DNA from: an uncultured Clostridia bacterium
Lineage (GTDB): Bacteria; Bacillota; Clostridia; Christensenellales; Aristaeellaceae
Direction of reading: 5' to 3'
DNA length: 37,334 bases
NCBI GenBank assembly: GCA_937886445.1
Contig: CALGBY010000033.1
Coordinates: 1 to 37,334, forward strand
The notes beneath the pieces were generated by a model that saw only the letters and a program-made list of their open reading frames with translations, was not told the origin of the DNA and made no database searches. The position numbers were made by a program, and so were the translations under genes. Position 1 is the stretch's first letter; the number at the start of each line of letters is the position of its first letter. This document shows positions 22,592 through 31,354 of the stretch, piece after piece.

Positions 22592-22617
22592 CCGCGGCGC
22601 CCGTTCAGGCGCCGCGG
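22592..22617 (-). promoter_or_regulatory. Perfect GC hairpin between glgD and glgA
   Basis: CCGCGGCGCC at 22592-22601 and GGCGCCGCGG at 22608-22617 form a perfect 10-bp stem with a 6-base loop in the 58-base glgD-glgA gap. No U run follows on the minus strand. It probably acts as an mRNA stability or processing element that sets GlgA level relative to GlgC/GlgD. Confidence 0.55.
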
Positions 22618-22622
22618 CGATG

Positions 22623-23747
22623 TTATACTGTCGCGTCCTTGGCGATCACAACGGGATAATTGCGCGCTCCGGTGAGGCGGGTGTTTTCAAGCACGGTCAC
22701 CTGCTTGTCCAGAATGCAGTTCTCAAGCACGGCTTTTTTCATGATGATGCCGTCCTCCATCACCACGCAGCCCTTGATCTCGGCGCCCTTTTCCACGCGT
22801 ACGCCGCGGAAAAGAATGCTGTTTTCCACCTTGCCCTCGATCACGCAGCCGTCCGCCACAAGAGAATTGACGGCAAGTCCGCCGTCCAGATAGCGGGCGG
22901 GCATTTCATCACGCAGGCGGGTGAGCACCGCGGTATCACCGTAGAACAGGCCGCGGCGCGTTTCGGCGGAAAGCATATCCATATTGCAGTTGAAATAGGC
23001 CGGAACGCTGTCGATGTTCCACACCTTGCCGGGGCATTCCCACGCGCCGATCTTGAGTGAGCCGTCCTTCAGCCCCTCCATCAGCGCCTCGCGCACCAGA
23101 TGATGCTGCCCGTGGGCCACAGCGCGGCTGACCAGATCGATCAGCAGCTCGCGGCGGATCACAAAAGCCTCCATATAGGTGTTGGGATAGTGGGGGATGG
23201 AGGGATTCGCCTCGATATCGGTCACGCGTCCGTTTGCGGAAACATTGATATAACGGCCCGTGCCGTTGCGGCGCACATCGGATTCGCGCGTGTAAAGCAA
23301 CGTGATATCCGCGCCGCTTTCGGCGTGCGCGTGTACCATGCTGTCAAAATCCGCCGTATAGAGCATATGCGTGTCCGTTACCACGGCGTAGCGCTCATTG
23401 CTGCGGCGCAGATAATTCATGTTGGAGCGCAGCGCGTCCAGCAGGCCGCCGTACACGCCCACATTGTCTCTGGTCATGAAGGGGGGCAGCAGGGTGAGTC
23501 CGCCGCGTTTGCCGTGCAGATCCCACTCGCGTCCGCTTCCCAAATGCTCCATCAGGCTGGAGTAGTTGCGCTGAAGGATCACGCCCACATTGCGGATGCC
23601 GCTGGATACCATGGAGGACAGGGCAAAATCGATCAGCCTGTAGCGCCCGGCCACGGGTACGGCGGCCACGGCGCGCATAGAGGTCAGTTCACGGAGCTGG
23701 GAATCGGCCTCGCCGGTGTATATGATGCCAAGCATGCTCAGATCCAT
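22623..23747 (-). CDS. glgD: Glucose-1-phosphate adenylyltransferase subunit GlgD
   Basis: A 374-residue GlgC paralogue of Firmicutes that pairs with GlgC to make ADP-glucose pyrophosphorylase. The nucleotidyltransferase fold and the C-terminal left-handed helix repeat (NSILFRGVRVEKGAEIKG) are intact. Key catalytic features are altered: the Gly-rich loop that in GlgC reads GGQGSRL is replaced by GEADSQL, and the SGDHIY segment with the catalytic Asp reads TDTHMLY. This fits a regulatory or stabilising rather than catalytic subunit, as reported for GlgD proteins. Its ATG is one base after the glgC stop, indicating coupled translation and matched amounts. Confidence 0.93.
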   Translation of the reverse strand: MDLSMLGIIYTGEADSQLRELTSMRAVAAVPVAGRYRLIDFALSSMVSSGIRNVGVILQRNYSSLMEHLGSGREWDLHGKRGGLTLLPPFMTRDNVGVYGGLLDALRSNMNYLRRSNERYAVVTDTHMLYTADFDSMVHAHAESGADITLLYTRESDVRRNGTGRYINVSANGRVTDIEANPSIPHYPNTYMEAFVIRRELLIDLVSRAVAHGQHHLVREALMEGLKDGSLKIGAWECPGKVWNIDSVPAYFNCNMDMLSAETRRGLFYGDTAVLTRLRDEMPARYLDGGLAVNSLVADGCVIEGKVENSILFRGVRVEKGAEIKGCVVMEDGIIMKKAVLENCILDKQVTVLENTRLTGARNYPVVIAKDATV

Positions 23748-23748
23748 C

Positions 23749-24930
23749 TTACTTTCCCTCCTCTGTAAACTGTTCGCCCGGCTGTACGCATCCGCCCTCG
23801 GGCACGGTGCAGCCGTTTCCGACGACGGCGATCAGGCCCTCGTCTCCGCCCACCTTCGCGCCGCGCTTCACCACGGCGTTCTCGGCGATGATGGCGCGCT
23901 TTACCGTGGCTCCGCTTTCGATAACGGCGCCCGGCATGATCACGCTGTCGATCACGGAAGCGCCTTTTTTGATCTGCGCTCCGGTGGAGAGGATGCTGTG
24001 ACGGGCTTCTCCGTACACCTCGCAGCCCTCCGTGATCAGGCAGTTGTCAACGAGTGCGTCGGGAGCGATGTACTGGGGCGCCATGCCCATGTTGCGGGCG
24101 TAGATGCAGAACTTTTTGTCATGCAGGTCGATCTGCGGGTCATCCTCAAGCAGATCCATATTGGCTTCCCACAGGCTTTCGATCGTTCCTACATCCTTCC
24201 AGTAATCGTTGAAGGAGAAGGCGACCAGCTTCTGATGGTCACGCAGCATGGCGGGAATGATGTTCTTGCCGAAATCGTTGCTGCTCTGCGGGTCTTTCTC
24301 ATCCTCGGTGAGGTATTTGCGCAGCTTTTCCCAGGTGAACACATATACGCCCATGCTGGCGTTGTTGGACTTGGGCTTTTTGGGCTTTTCTTCAAATTCG
24401 GTGATGTTGTCATCCCCGTCGGTATTCATGATGCCGAAGCGGCTGGCTTCCTCCCAGGGCACCTGTCTTACGGCGATGGTTGCATCGGCGTTGTGGGACA
24501 TATGGTGCGCCAGCATCGCGGCGTAATTCATTTTGTAGATATGGTCGCCGCTCAGGATCACCACATATTCCGGGCTGTACTGCTCAATGAAGCCGATGTT
24601 CTGGTAGATCGCGTTGGCAGTGCCCTTGTACCATTCGCCGGTCGCACCGGTCTGGTAGGGGGGAAGTACGAATACGCCGCCGTTTACCACATCCAGATCC
24701 CACGGGGCGCCGCTTGCGATATAGGCGTTCAATTCCAGCGGCTTGTACTGGGTGAGCACACCCACCACATCGATGCCGGAGTTGGTGCAGTTGGACAGGG
24801 GGAAATCAATGATACGGTATTTGCCGCCGAAGGGAACGGCAGGCTTGGCCACATTGCGGGTGAGCACACCGAGGCGGCTTCCCTGACCGCCGGCCAGAAG
24901 CATGGCGACACAACGCTTTTTACGAAGCAT
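23749..24930 (-). CDS. glgC: Glucose-1-phosphate adenylyltransferase catalytic subunit GlgC
   Basis: A 393-residue enzyme making ADP-glucose from ATP and glucose-1-phosphate, the committed step of glycogen synthesis. The ATG at 24930 is preferred over the in-frame start at 25035: AAAGGA lies upstream, and MLRKKRCVAMLLAGGQGSRL is the normal N-terminus. Visible motifs are GGQGSRL, RNVAKPAVPFGGKYRIIDF and the catalytic SGDHIYKMNY. The C-terminal half has the hexapeptide-repeat helix. It is the first gene of glgC-glgD-glgA, read from an extended -10 promoter at 25022-25050. Confidence 0.96.
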   Translation of the reverse strand: MLRKKRCVAMLLAGGQGSRLGVLTRNVAKPAVPFGGKYRIIDFPLSNCTNSGIDVVGVLTQYKPLELNAYIASGAPWDLDVVNGGVFVLPPYQTGATGEWYKGTANAIYQNIGFIEQYSPEYVVILSGDHIYKMNYAAMLAHHMSHNADATIAVRQVPWEEASRFGIMNTDGDDNITEFEEKPKKPKSNNASMGVYVFTWEKLRKYLTEDEKDPQSSNDFGKNIIPAMLRDHQKLVAFSFNDYWKDVGTIESLWEANMDLLEDDPQIDLHDKKFCIYARNMGMAPQYIAPDALVDNCLITEGCEVYGEARHSILSTGAQIKKGASVIDSVIMPGAVIESGATVKRAIIAENAVVKRGAKVGGDEGLIAVVGNGCTVPEGGCVQPGEQFTEEGK

Positions 24931-25261
24931 AGCGGAACATCCTTTCCTTTGAAAATTACTAAAAATTGCGTAAAGAAGGCCGGGACACCGTCCGGGATCG
25001 TCTTCTTCTCTCATATATCGGATTATAGCACACATTTTGTTTTTTTACCAGCATTTTTTTATTATCCGTACAGCAGGATGGAATGCCGCTTTTTTCGGGG
25101 CTTCTGCGGGACATCGCAGCGGGGGACCGTTCGCTGTCCTTATTTCGCTTTTCTTTGTTATTTGTTCGTGTGTTTGTTTTTGGGGCAGGAGAGTCGGAAG
25201 GAAAGGGCGAATATAAATCGGATACCGCCGGCGTGAAGCCGGCATTGAGCAAGGAGCGGAA
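24931..25261. promoter_or_regulatory. Divergent promoter region, glgC versus SNF2 helicase
   Basis: No gene supported. It holds a strong minus-strand promoter for glgC (25022-25050) and, toward the helicase, T-rich sequence (25140-25185) plus the hairpin GCCGGC/GCCGGC (25227-25243, loop GTGAA) ten bases before the AAGGAG of the helicase. No clear plus-strand promoter was recognised. Confidence 0.55.
25022..25050 (-). promoter_or_regulatory. Extended -10 promoter of the glycogen operon
   Basis: On the minus strand, TATAAT at 25027-25022 is preceded by TGC, giving an extended -10. A weak -35 (TGGTAA, 25050-25045) lies 17 bases upstream within A-rich DNA. The leader to the glgC ATG is about 85 bases. 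Confidence 0.75.
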
Positions 25262-28200
25262 ATGATCGATACAGCGGAGATCCGTGAAAAAGCCGGAAGT
25301 GAGAATTACGAAAAAGCGGTGCGCCTGATGAGCGGAGGCATGCTTCGCGAGATGCAGCGCAGCCGCAGTGAAGTGATCTATCTGTGTACAGACGAGGGGA
25401 AGCGCTACCGCGTATGCCTGAATGAGGAGGGCGTATCCTGCACCTGCGGCTGCGCGGGCGTGTGCGCCCATATGGCGGCCGGTGTGATCTGCGCTCAGGA
25501 AAGCGGCGTGCTGGACGATATGGAGCAGTACCGCGCTTTTATGAACGCGCCCAGGTTTTTTGAAGCGGCCGGAGATGTGCTACCCGAGAAGGAAGATGTG
25601 AATATGGAGCTCACCTTCGTTCTGCAGGACGGCAAGCTGAAGGCGGGGCTGCGGATGGGCAGGGAGAAGCTGTATGTGGTGCGTTCTCTGCCGCTGTTTC
25701 TGGAGGCCAGGGAAGAAGGCGAGCGGTTCGTGTTCGGAAAGGGCTTCGTATACGAGCCGGACAGCATGTATTTTGACGCCGAGCAGACGGTGATCCTGGA
25801 TATCCTGAGCGATCTGTGTTCCTCCTCACAGGGAGCGCGCACCGGCTCGGACGCGCGGCTTGTGAATGTGGGACGCCGCGGCGCGCAGAGGCTTTTCTCC
25901 GCGCTGGACGATACCTCCTTCCGCCTGATGACGGAGGACAAGACCTATACCCTGACGGGCATCGAGGAGGACGATTTTCCGCTTGAATTCTTCCTTTCCG
26001 GTACCGAGCAGCAATTGAACATCTCTGCCCATATCCCGCACAGCGCGCTTGCGCTGACGGATGATATGAGCTATGTGTTCGCGAGAAACAAGGTGTGGCA
26101 TGTGGAGGAAAAACGCCGCAGGCTGCTGCGTTCCCTGCTGCCTCTGTGCACGGGCGGGAATGTGTCCGCCTCCTTCCAGGCGCAGGATGTGGGGCGCGTG
26201 ATGAATGACCTGGTGCCCTTCCTGATGTGCGCGGGCACCTTCTCGATCGATCCGGAGCTGTCCAGGCTGCTCATCCAGGTGCCGCTCAAAGCAAAGGTAT
26301 ATCTGGATAAGGATGACCGCGATGTCACGGCCTCCGTTTCCTTTGAATACGGTGAAAAGAAGATCGACCCCTTCATCCCGGCGTCGGAGCAGAAGGCGGA
26401 GCTGCTGCTGCGCAGCGCCGCGGGCGAAAAGGAGGTGCTGGACGAGCTGGCGCGCTCCGGCTTCCGCGTGCGCCGCGGCGGCGCGCACCTGCGCGGCTCA
26501 GACAGGATATACGCCTTCATCACCGCCGGGGCAGCCGCGCTTTCCGAAAAGTGCGAGGTGTATTTCAGCAAGGATTTTGCCCGTATGCGCCCGAGAAAGC
26601 CGAACCTGAACGGCAGCATCACCTATGTGGGCGGCAGGCTGCATCTGGATATGATGGACGGCGAAACGCCCATTGAGGAACTGAGCGCCCTGATGGACGC
26701 GCTGCGCAGACGGCGCAGCTATTTCCGCTTCCGCGAGGGCACCTATCTTGACCTTTCCGGCAGCGGAGAATGGGCGGAGTTTGCCGCCGCCGTTGCGGAA
26801 ACAGAGGATGCCGGCGGGGAGATCAGCGCGCCCGCGCCCTACCGCGCGGCCTTCCTCGCGGCGCTGATACGTAAGAACGGCCTTCCCGTGATGATGGACG
26901 AAAGAACATCCGCGATGGCCGACCTGAAAACGGAGGAAGCGGTTTTGCCTCTGGACTGCCTGCGCCCCTACCAGCAGCGCGGCTTTGCCTGGATCTGCGC
27001 TCTGCATGATCTGGGCATGGGCGGCATTCTGGCCGATGAGATGGGCCTTGGCAAAACGGTGCAGACCATCGCGGCCATCCTGCGCTCCTGCCGTCTGGCG
27101 GAGGAGGGAAAGGAAGAGCCGCTGCCGAGCCTGATCGTGTCTCCCACCTCCCTGCTGTACAACTGGGCCAGCGAGATCAGGCGTTTCGCTCCCGATATGA
27201 CGGTGGAGGTGATCGAGGGCAGCCGCACGGCGCGCATCGCCCAGATCCTTTCCGTAAAGGAGAACATCCCGGATATCGTGATCACCAGCTATCCGCTCAT
27301 CCGCCGCGACATTTCGGTGATGCGTGAGCTTTGCTTCCGATATATTATTCTGGACGAGGCGCAGAACATCAAAAACCTGCGCAGCGTGGGCGCGAGAAGC
27401 GTAAAGCAGCTGAACGGGCGTACGCGCCTTGCCCTGACCGGCACACCGATGGAGAACCATCCGGGAGAGCTGTGGTCGCTGTTTGATTTCGTATTGCCCG
27501 GCTATCTGCCGGATTATCCCGAATTTCTGCGCCGCTGGGGCGAGGGACAGAACGCGGAGGAGCTGTTGATGCGTACCCGTCCCTTCCTGATGCGCCGTCT
27601 CAAGAAGGATGTGCTCACCGAGCTGCCTCCCTGCACGGAGATCGTGCTCACGGCGCATATGCCGCCTGAGCAGAGAAGGGTGTATGACGCGGCGCTGCTG
27701 CAGAGCCGCGAGCGTGTGAAACGCGTGCTTTCCGGAAAGGGAGGCCGCGGCCAGGCGGAGATATTGAGCGTGCTGATGCAATTGCGCCAGATCGCCTGCC
27801 ATCCCGCCCTGTGCCTGCCCGATTATAAGGGGCCCAGCGGCAAAACGGATATGCTGTGCGATGTGCTGGCTTCCGTGCTTTCCGAGGGCAAGCGTGTGCT
27901 GATCTTTTCCCAGTTCACCTCCATGCTGAAGCTGATCGGCGAGCGGCTGGATGAGGACAGGATCGAGTGGCTGTATCTGGACGGTTCCACGCCCGCCGAG
28001 GAGCGTGTGAGGCTGAGCGATTATTTCAATAACGGCGGCGGCCAGGTGTTTCTCGTTTCGCTCAAGGCGGGCGGCACGGGGCTTAACCTGACGGGGGCCG
28101 ATACCGTGATCCTGTATGACCCGTGGTGGAATCCCGCCGCGGAGGATCAGGCCACCGGACGCGCGCACCGGATCGGCCAGACCAGAAATGTGGAAGTGAT

Positions 28201-28381
28201 GCGTCTGGTGATGCACCGTTCCATCGAGGAGGATGTGCTGCGCCTGAGCGAGGGGAAAAAGCGTGTGTTTGAAAGCCTGGTCACACCGGGAGAGGACATG
28301 CCCACCCAGCTGACCGGAAAGGATCTGCTTGCTTTGCTCGGCGAGGATATGGTGTCCGCGGACGGCGGAGAGAAGGCATGA
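25262..28381 (+). CDS. SWIM/SNF2-family helicase
   Basis: A 1039-residue DNA-dependent ATPase. AAGGAG lies just before the ATG. The N-terminus has a SWIM zinc finger (CTC at 60-62, CAH at 68-70). A long bacterial SNF2-associated region fills the middle. The helicase core follows: LADEMGLGKT (590-599), DEAQ (698-701), and motif VI in QATGRAHRIGQTR (from 963). These are classic RapA/HepA-type Swi2/Snf2 features. Such proteins translocate on double-stranded DNA and remodel protein-DNA complexes; the precise cellular role of SWIM-SNF2 proteins in Firmicutes is not settled. It is divergent from glgC and ends at a clear terminator, so it is monocistronic. Confidence 0.93.
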   Translation: MIDTAEIREKAGSENYEKAVRLMSGGMLREMQRSRSEVIYLCTDEGKRYRVCLNEEGVSCTCGCAGVCAHMAAGVICAQESGVLDDMEQYRAFMNAPRFFEAAGDVLPEKEDVNMELTFVLQDGKLKAGLRMGREKLYVVRSLPLFLEAREEGERFVFGKGFVYEPDSMYFDAEQTVILDILSDLCSSSQGARTGSDARLVNVGRRGAQRLFSALDDTSFRLMTEDKTYTLTGIEEDDFPLEFFLSGTEQQLNISAHIPHSALALTDDMSYVFARNKVWHVEEKRRRLLRSLLPLCTGGNVSASFQAQDVGRVMNDLVPFLMCAGTFSIDPELSRLLIQVPLKAKVYLDKDDRDVTASVSFEYGEKKIDPFIPASEQKAELLLRSAAGEKEVLDELARSGFRVRRGGAHLRGSDRIYAFITAGAAALSEKCEVYFSKDFARMRPRKPNLNGSITYVGGRLHLDMMDGETPIEELSALMDALRRRRSYFRFREGTYLDLSGSGEWAEFAAAVAETEDAGGEISAPAPYRAAFLAALIRKNGLPVMMDERTSAMADLKTEEAVLPLDCLRPYQQRGFAWICALHDLGMGGILADEMGLGKTVQTIAAILRSCRLAEEGKEEPLPSLIVSPTSLLYNWASEIRRFAPDMTVEVIEGSRTARIAQILSVKENIPDIVITSYPLIRRDISVMRELCFRYIILDEAQNIKNLRSVGARSVKQLNGRTRLALTGTPMENHPGELWSLFDFVLPGYLPDYPEFLRRWGEGQNAEELLMRTRPFLMRRLKKDVLTELPPCTEIVLTAHMPPEQRRVYDAALLQSRERVKRVLSGKGGRGQAEILSVLMQLRQIACHPALCLPDYKGPSGKTDMLCDVLASVLSEGKRVLIFSQFTSMLKLIGERLDEDRIEWLYLDGSTPAEERVRLSDYFNNGGGQVFLVSLKAGGTGLNLTGADTVILYDPWWNPAAEDQATGRAHRIGQTRNVEVMRLVMHRSIEEDVLRLSEGKKRVFESLVTPGEDMPTQLTGKDLLALLGEDMVSADGGEKA

Positions 28382-28433
28382 CGGACGGCGTTTCATCATA
28401 TGCGACCGTTGCCGGGAAAAGGGAAAACGCATG

Positions 28434-28475
28434 AAATTCCGGAAAGGAGGGACCGCTTCCTTTCCGGAATTTTTT
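28434..28475 (+). terminator. Rho-independent terminator of the SNF2 gene
   Basis: Arms 28434-28448 and 28458-28472 pair over 15 bp around a 9-base loop, followed by T residues to 28475. It lies ~50 bases after the helicase stop codon. Confidence 0.92.
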
Positions 28476-28532
28476 GACTTTCGGAGATGGAAAAAATATA
28501 TATTACATTTTTATAACAATTGTTTCGAACGG

Positions 28533-28561
28533 TTGATTATATGGATGGCACATGGTAATAT
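28533..28561 (+). promoter_or_regulatory. Candidate promoter of the small membrane protein gene
   Basis: TTGATT at 28533-28538 and TAATAT at 28556-28561 have a 17-base spacer. It lies directly between the helicase terminator and the next start codon in an AT-rich patch, which supports a new transcript here. Confidence 0.5.
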
Positions 28562-28593
28562 ATACCATATGTTGTGTGTGAGGTTTGCGCTTG

Positions 28594-29082
28594 ATGGAGA
28601 ACTGGCTGATTGCGGTCTTGGCCGCGGTGTTTGCGGGAGGGTTGGTACTTGTCATTGCCGGTAAACGGCGGCAGGACAGGGAAGCTCTTCGCGTACGCCG
28701 GCTGAGAGGAAGCCGCCTGTACAGGGAGATGGCTTCCGAGGTGGGAAGGGTACGCCGCCGTCCGCTGGATCAGGTGCTGGTGGAAAAGGATCAGGTGATC
28801 TTCCGTGCCATGAGGCCGCCTGAGGTGATCAGCCGCTTTTCCTTCAGCGAGCAGAGCATGCGCAATATGAACTATGACAGGCTGAAAACGCTGGTACAGC
28901 TTCTGGGCGAAGAAATTCCGGAATTGTCCGATCCCAAACGCTATCGCCTCCGCAGCTACCGGGTGATGCGCCCGAGCGGAGAATATGACAAGGCATGGGA
29001 ATATGTGGCCAGGCCTTCCTATAAAAGCTATGTGCTTCGCACTTGGGATTGGCAGATGGCCGATCGCAGAAAGGAACCGTGA
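28594..29082 (+). CDS. Small single-pass membrane protein of unknown function
   Basis: A 162-residue product. The ATG at 28594 has GAGG 10 bases upstream; the TTG three codons earlier is too close to that site. Residues 4-22 (WLIAVLAAVFAGGLVLVIA) form one membrane helix, followed by a strongly basic cytoplasmic segment (RRQDREALRVRRLRGSRLYR). The remaining ~100 residues are soluble and end in Tyr/Trp-rich sequence. I recognise no family. It has its own promoter and terminator, so it seems to be a one-gene unit between the helicase and the MoxR operon. Confidence 0.75.
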   Translation: MENWLIAVLAAVFAGGLVLVIAGKRRQDREALRVRRLRGSRLYREMASEVGRVRRRPLDQVLVEKDQVIFRAMRPPEVISRFSFSEQSMRNMNYDRLKTLVQLLGEEIPELSDPKRYRLRSYRVMRPSGEYDKAWEYVARPSYKSYVLRTWDWQMADRRKEP

Positions 29083-29117
29083 TCCCTTCCTGAATACGGA
29101 GGGGGTCACTTTTTTTC
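29079..29117 (+). terminator. Terminator after the small membrane protein gene
   Basis: GTGATCCC at 29079-29086 (overlapping the stop codon) pairs with GGGGGTCAC at 29101-29109, followed by T8. The loop is ~14 bases. Confidence 0.75.
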
Positions 29118-29163
29118 GCGTTTGTAAAATATGAACAGTTGTTACGGAATTGCTTCAAAACAG

Positions 29164-29192
29164 TTGCACTTTGAGGGGCTCCTTGCTATACT
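29164..29192 (+). promoter_or_regulatory. Extended -10 promoter of the MoxR operon
   Basis: TTGCAC at 29164-29169, a 17-base spacer, and TATACT at 29187-29192 preceded by TGC (extended -10). Transcription would start about 57 bases before the MoxR ATG at 29256. Confidence 0.65.
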
Positions 29193-29255
29193 GAAAACAG
29201 GAAATGCCGCGGCCGGGAGGCCATGAAAGGGTGTTTCCGGATAAGGAGAAACAGC

Positions 29256-30215
29256 ATGTCCGAAAACGGCATCTCCCGCACGGGGGAACTGATATATGCA
29301 CTTCAGCAGAATATACGCAGGGCGGTAGTGGGAAAGGACGATGTGATCGAGCTTCTGCTCATCGCGCTGCTCTGCCGCGGCCATGTGCTGATCGAGGATG
29401 TGCCGGGCGTTGGAAAAACCACGCTGGCCTCCTCTCTTGCCCGCTCCCTGCAGTGCTCCTTCCGGCGCATTCAGTTTACCCCCGATGTAACGCCGTCCGA
29501 TGTGACGGGCTATACCACGGTAAAGCTGAATACGGGGGAAACGGAGTTCCATCCCGGCGCGGTGATGAGCCAGATCGTACTGGCGGATGAGATCAACCGC
29601 ACCTCCCCCAAAACGCAGAGCTCCCTGCTGGAGGTGATGGAGGAGGGACAGGTGACTGTGGACGGCGTGACGCATCTGCTGCCGCGGCCGTTCATGGTGC
29701 TGGCCACCCAGAACCCTGTGGAATTTGTGGGCACCTATCCGCTGCCGGAGGCGCAGATGGACCGGTTTTTCATGCGTGTATCCGTAGGCTATCCGAGCGT
29801 GGAGGAGGAGACCGATGTGCTGGAACGGTACTGTTCTCCCGTTTCCCCATCCGCTTCGCTTACTCATGTGTGTACGGCGGAGGATGTGTGCGGCATGCAG
29901 GAGCAGGTGAGCACGGTATACTGCGCGAAGGAGGTGCGCGCCTACGCGGCGTCGCTCGCGGCCGCCTCCCGCACGCATCCTGCGCTGCGCCTCGGCGTAT
30001 CGCCCCGCGGAACGATCGCGCTGGTGCGTGCCGCTCAGGCGCTGGCGCTGCTTTCGGGCAGGGATTATATCCTGCCGGATGATGTGCGCCGGATGGCCCC
30101 CAGCGTGCTTACGCACCGTCTGGTGCTCACGCCTGAAAGCATGATGAAGGGAACGGATCCCTTTGCCGTGCTGAACGATATCCTGACGCGGGTACCCGTG
30201 CCCGCCGGCAGATGA
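29256..30215 (+). CDS. MoxR-family AAA+ ATPase
   Basis: A 319-residue chaperone-like ATPase. The ATG at 29256 is used because AAGGAG lies just upstream; an earlier in-frame start at 29223 lacks one. Walker A is PGVGKTT (50-56) and Walker B LADEINR (Asp111-Glu112), followed by LATQNPVEFVGTYPLPEAQMDRF, which is typical of MoxR proteins. MoxR ATPases work with DUF58 and transglutaminase or VWA partners, thought to aid assembly or maturation of other proteins. Here the two next genes overlap and encode exactly such partners, DUF58 and a TgpA-type transglutaminase. Confidence 0.95.
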   Translation: MSENGISRTGELIYALQQNIRRAVVGKDDVIELLLIALLCRGHVLIEDVPGVGKTTLASSLARSLQCSFRRIQFTPDVTPSDVTGYTTVKLNTGETEFHPGAVMSQIVLADEINRTSPKTQSSLLEVMEEGQVTVDGVTHLLPRPFMVLATQNPVEFVGTYPLPEAQMDRFFMRVSVGYPSVEEETDVLERYCSPVSPSASLTHVCTAEDVCGMQEQVSTVYCAKEVRAYAASLAAASRTHPALRLGVSPRGTIALVRAAQALALLSGRDYILPDDVRRMAPSVLTHRLVLTPESMMKGTDPFAVLNDILTRVPVPAGR

Positions 30216-31354
30216 CCGCGCGCGGTATTGCGGCGGCGCTGTGCTGCCTTTGCGCTTGGGGAACGGCCTTTTCCGTGGGCAGCCGCCTGTTTTACCTGGC
30301 GGCTTTGTTTCTCACACTGCTTTTGGTGTATTCCCTTCTGTGTGTCCTTTCGGCCCGTTTCACTTTTTCCTGCCATACGGAACTGCCGGAGCAAAGGGTA
30401 CTGCGCGGCGATCAGGTGCGTGTGACGGTGAAATACCGCTGCTATGCCCTGCTGCCCGGAGCGCATGCCCGTATGACGGTACGCCTCGCATGGGAAGAAC
30501 GGGAATGCGATACTGTGAAATGCTTTTTCGGCCGCCGCGCGGTCTCCTTTGATACCGCGGCGCGCTTTGCCGGAAGCGCTCTGTGCGGGGTTCGGGAGGT
30601 CGTTTTCGGCGATCCGTTTCTTTTCTTCCGCCTGCGGTATCAAAACGGGCATACGGTCAGGCTGCTCTGTCTGCCGCGCGTGTATGATATCGGCGCTCTT
30701 TCGCCTGCCGCCGGCAGGGAGGGGACGGGCGTACGCCCGGATACCGGTGAGAATGCCGCCGCCCCGGAGGATACGCGCCTGTGGCGCGAGGGGGACGCGC
30801 TGAAAAGAGTGCACTGGAAGCTGAGCGCCCGCAGCCGTGAACTGACGGTGCGGCGCTATGAAACAGAGGTGCCGCGGGATACCCTGATCGTGACGGATTT
30901 CACAACGCCGTCTTTCCGGCCTGATCTGCCCTTTTCCCGGGAGGCTGTATGCACCGCGCTGCTTGAAACGGCTGTATCCGCCGCGGACAGGGCGGCGTCA
31001 TCCGGCCTGCCCTTATGCATCCCCTTTCCGGACGGGCGTGTGTTTACATCGGAAAGGGCGTTTGCTTCAGGGCAGCTTGCCGAAATGCTGGCGGGAACGG
31101 AATTCGGCACGGAGTATGATTTTTCGCGGCTGCTCAGGATGATGCTGAGGCGATCGGTCCGAACAGGCACCGTATGTGTGATCACGTCCCGCCTTACCGC
31201 CGCCACGGCGGATGCTGTGTGCATGCTGCGTCTGTCCGGCCCCTCTGTGCGGGTCTATCTTTGCGCGGAGCCGGGAGATGAGGAACAGTACGGCATGTAT
31301 ATCCGGCAATTGGAAAAGCAGACAGTGGAGGTATATTATGCTGCGCCTGTCTGA
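30212..31354 (+). CDS. DUF58 membrane protein
   Basis: A 380-residue protein whose start overlaps the MoxR stop by four bases (ATGA). The first ~50 residues hold two hydrophobic segments, placing the N-terminus in the membrane. The DUF58 signature REGDALKRVHWKLSARSREL lies around 192-211, followed by YETEVPRDTLIVTDF. DUF58 proteins are a recurring partner of MoxR ATPases with a VWA-like fold, of unknown biochemical activity. Its end overlaps the transglutaminase start by 17 bases, so the three genes form one translationally coupled operon. Confidence 0.93.
   Translation: MTARGIAAALCCLCAWGTAFSVGSRLFYLAALFLTLLLVYSLLCVLSARFTFSCHTELPEQRVLRGDQVRVTVKYRCYALLPGAHARMTVRLAWEERECDTVKCFFGRRAVSFDTAARFAGSALCGVREVVFGDPFLFFRLRYQNGHTVRLLCLPRVYDIGALSPAAGREGTGVRPDTGENAAAPEDTRLWREGDALKRVHWKLSARSRELTVRRYETEVPRDTLIVTDFTTPSFRPDLPFSREAVCTALLETAVSAADRAASSGLPLCIPFPDGRVFTSERAFASGQLAEMLAGTEFGTEYDFSRLLRMMLRRSVRTGTVCVITSRLTAATADAVCMLRLSGPSVRVYLCAEPGDEEQYGMYIRQLEKQTVEVYYAAPV

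Noticed and set aside
20822..22675. 617-residue plus-strand open frame
   Set aside because: Antisense shadow of glgA, which has full family motifs on the other strand.
23716..25236. 506-residue plus-strand open frame
   Set aside because: Antisense to glgC/glgD; it crosses the glgC promoter region and has no recognisable domain.
26498..28432. 644-residue minus-strand open frame
   Set aside because: Antisense to the SNF2 helicase and crosses its terminator.
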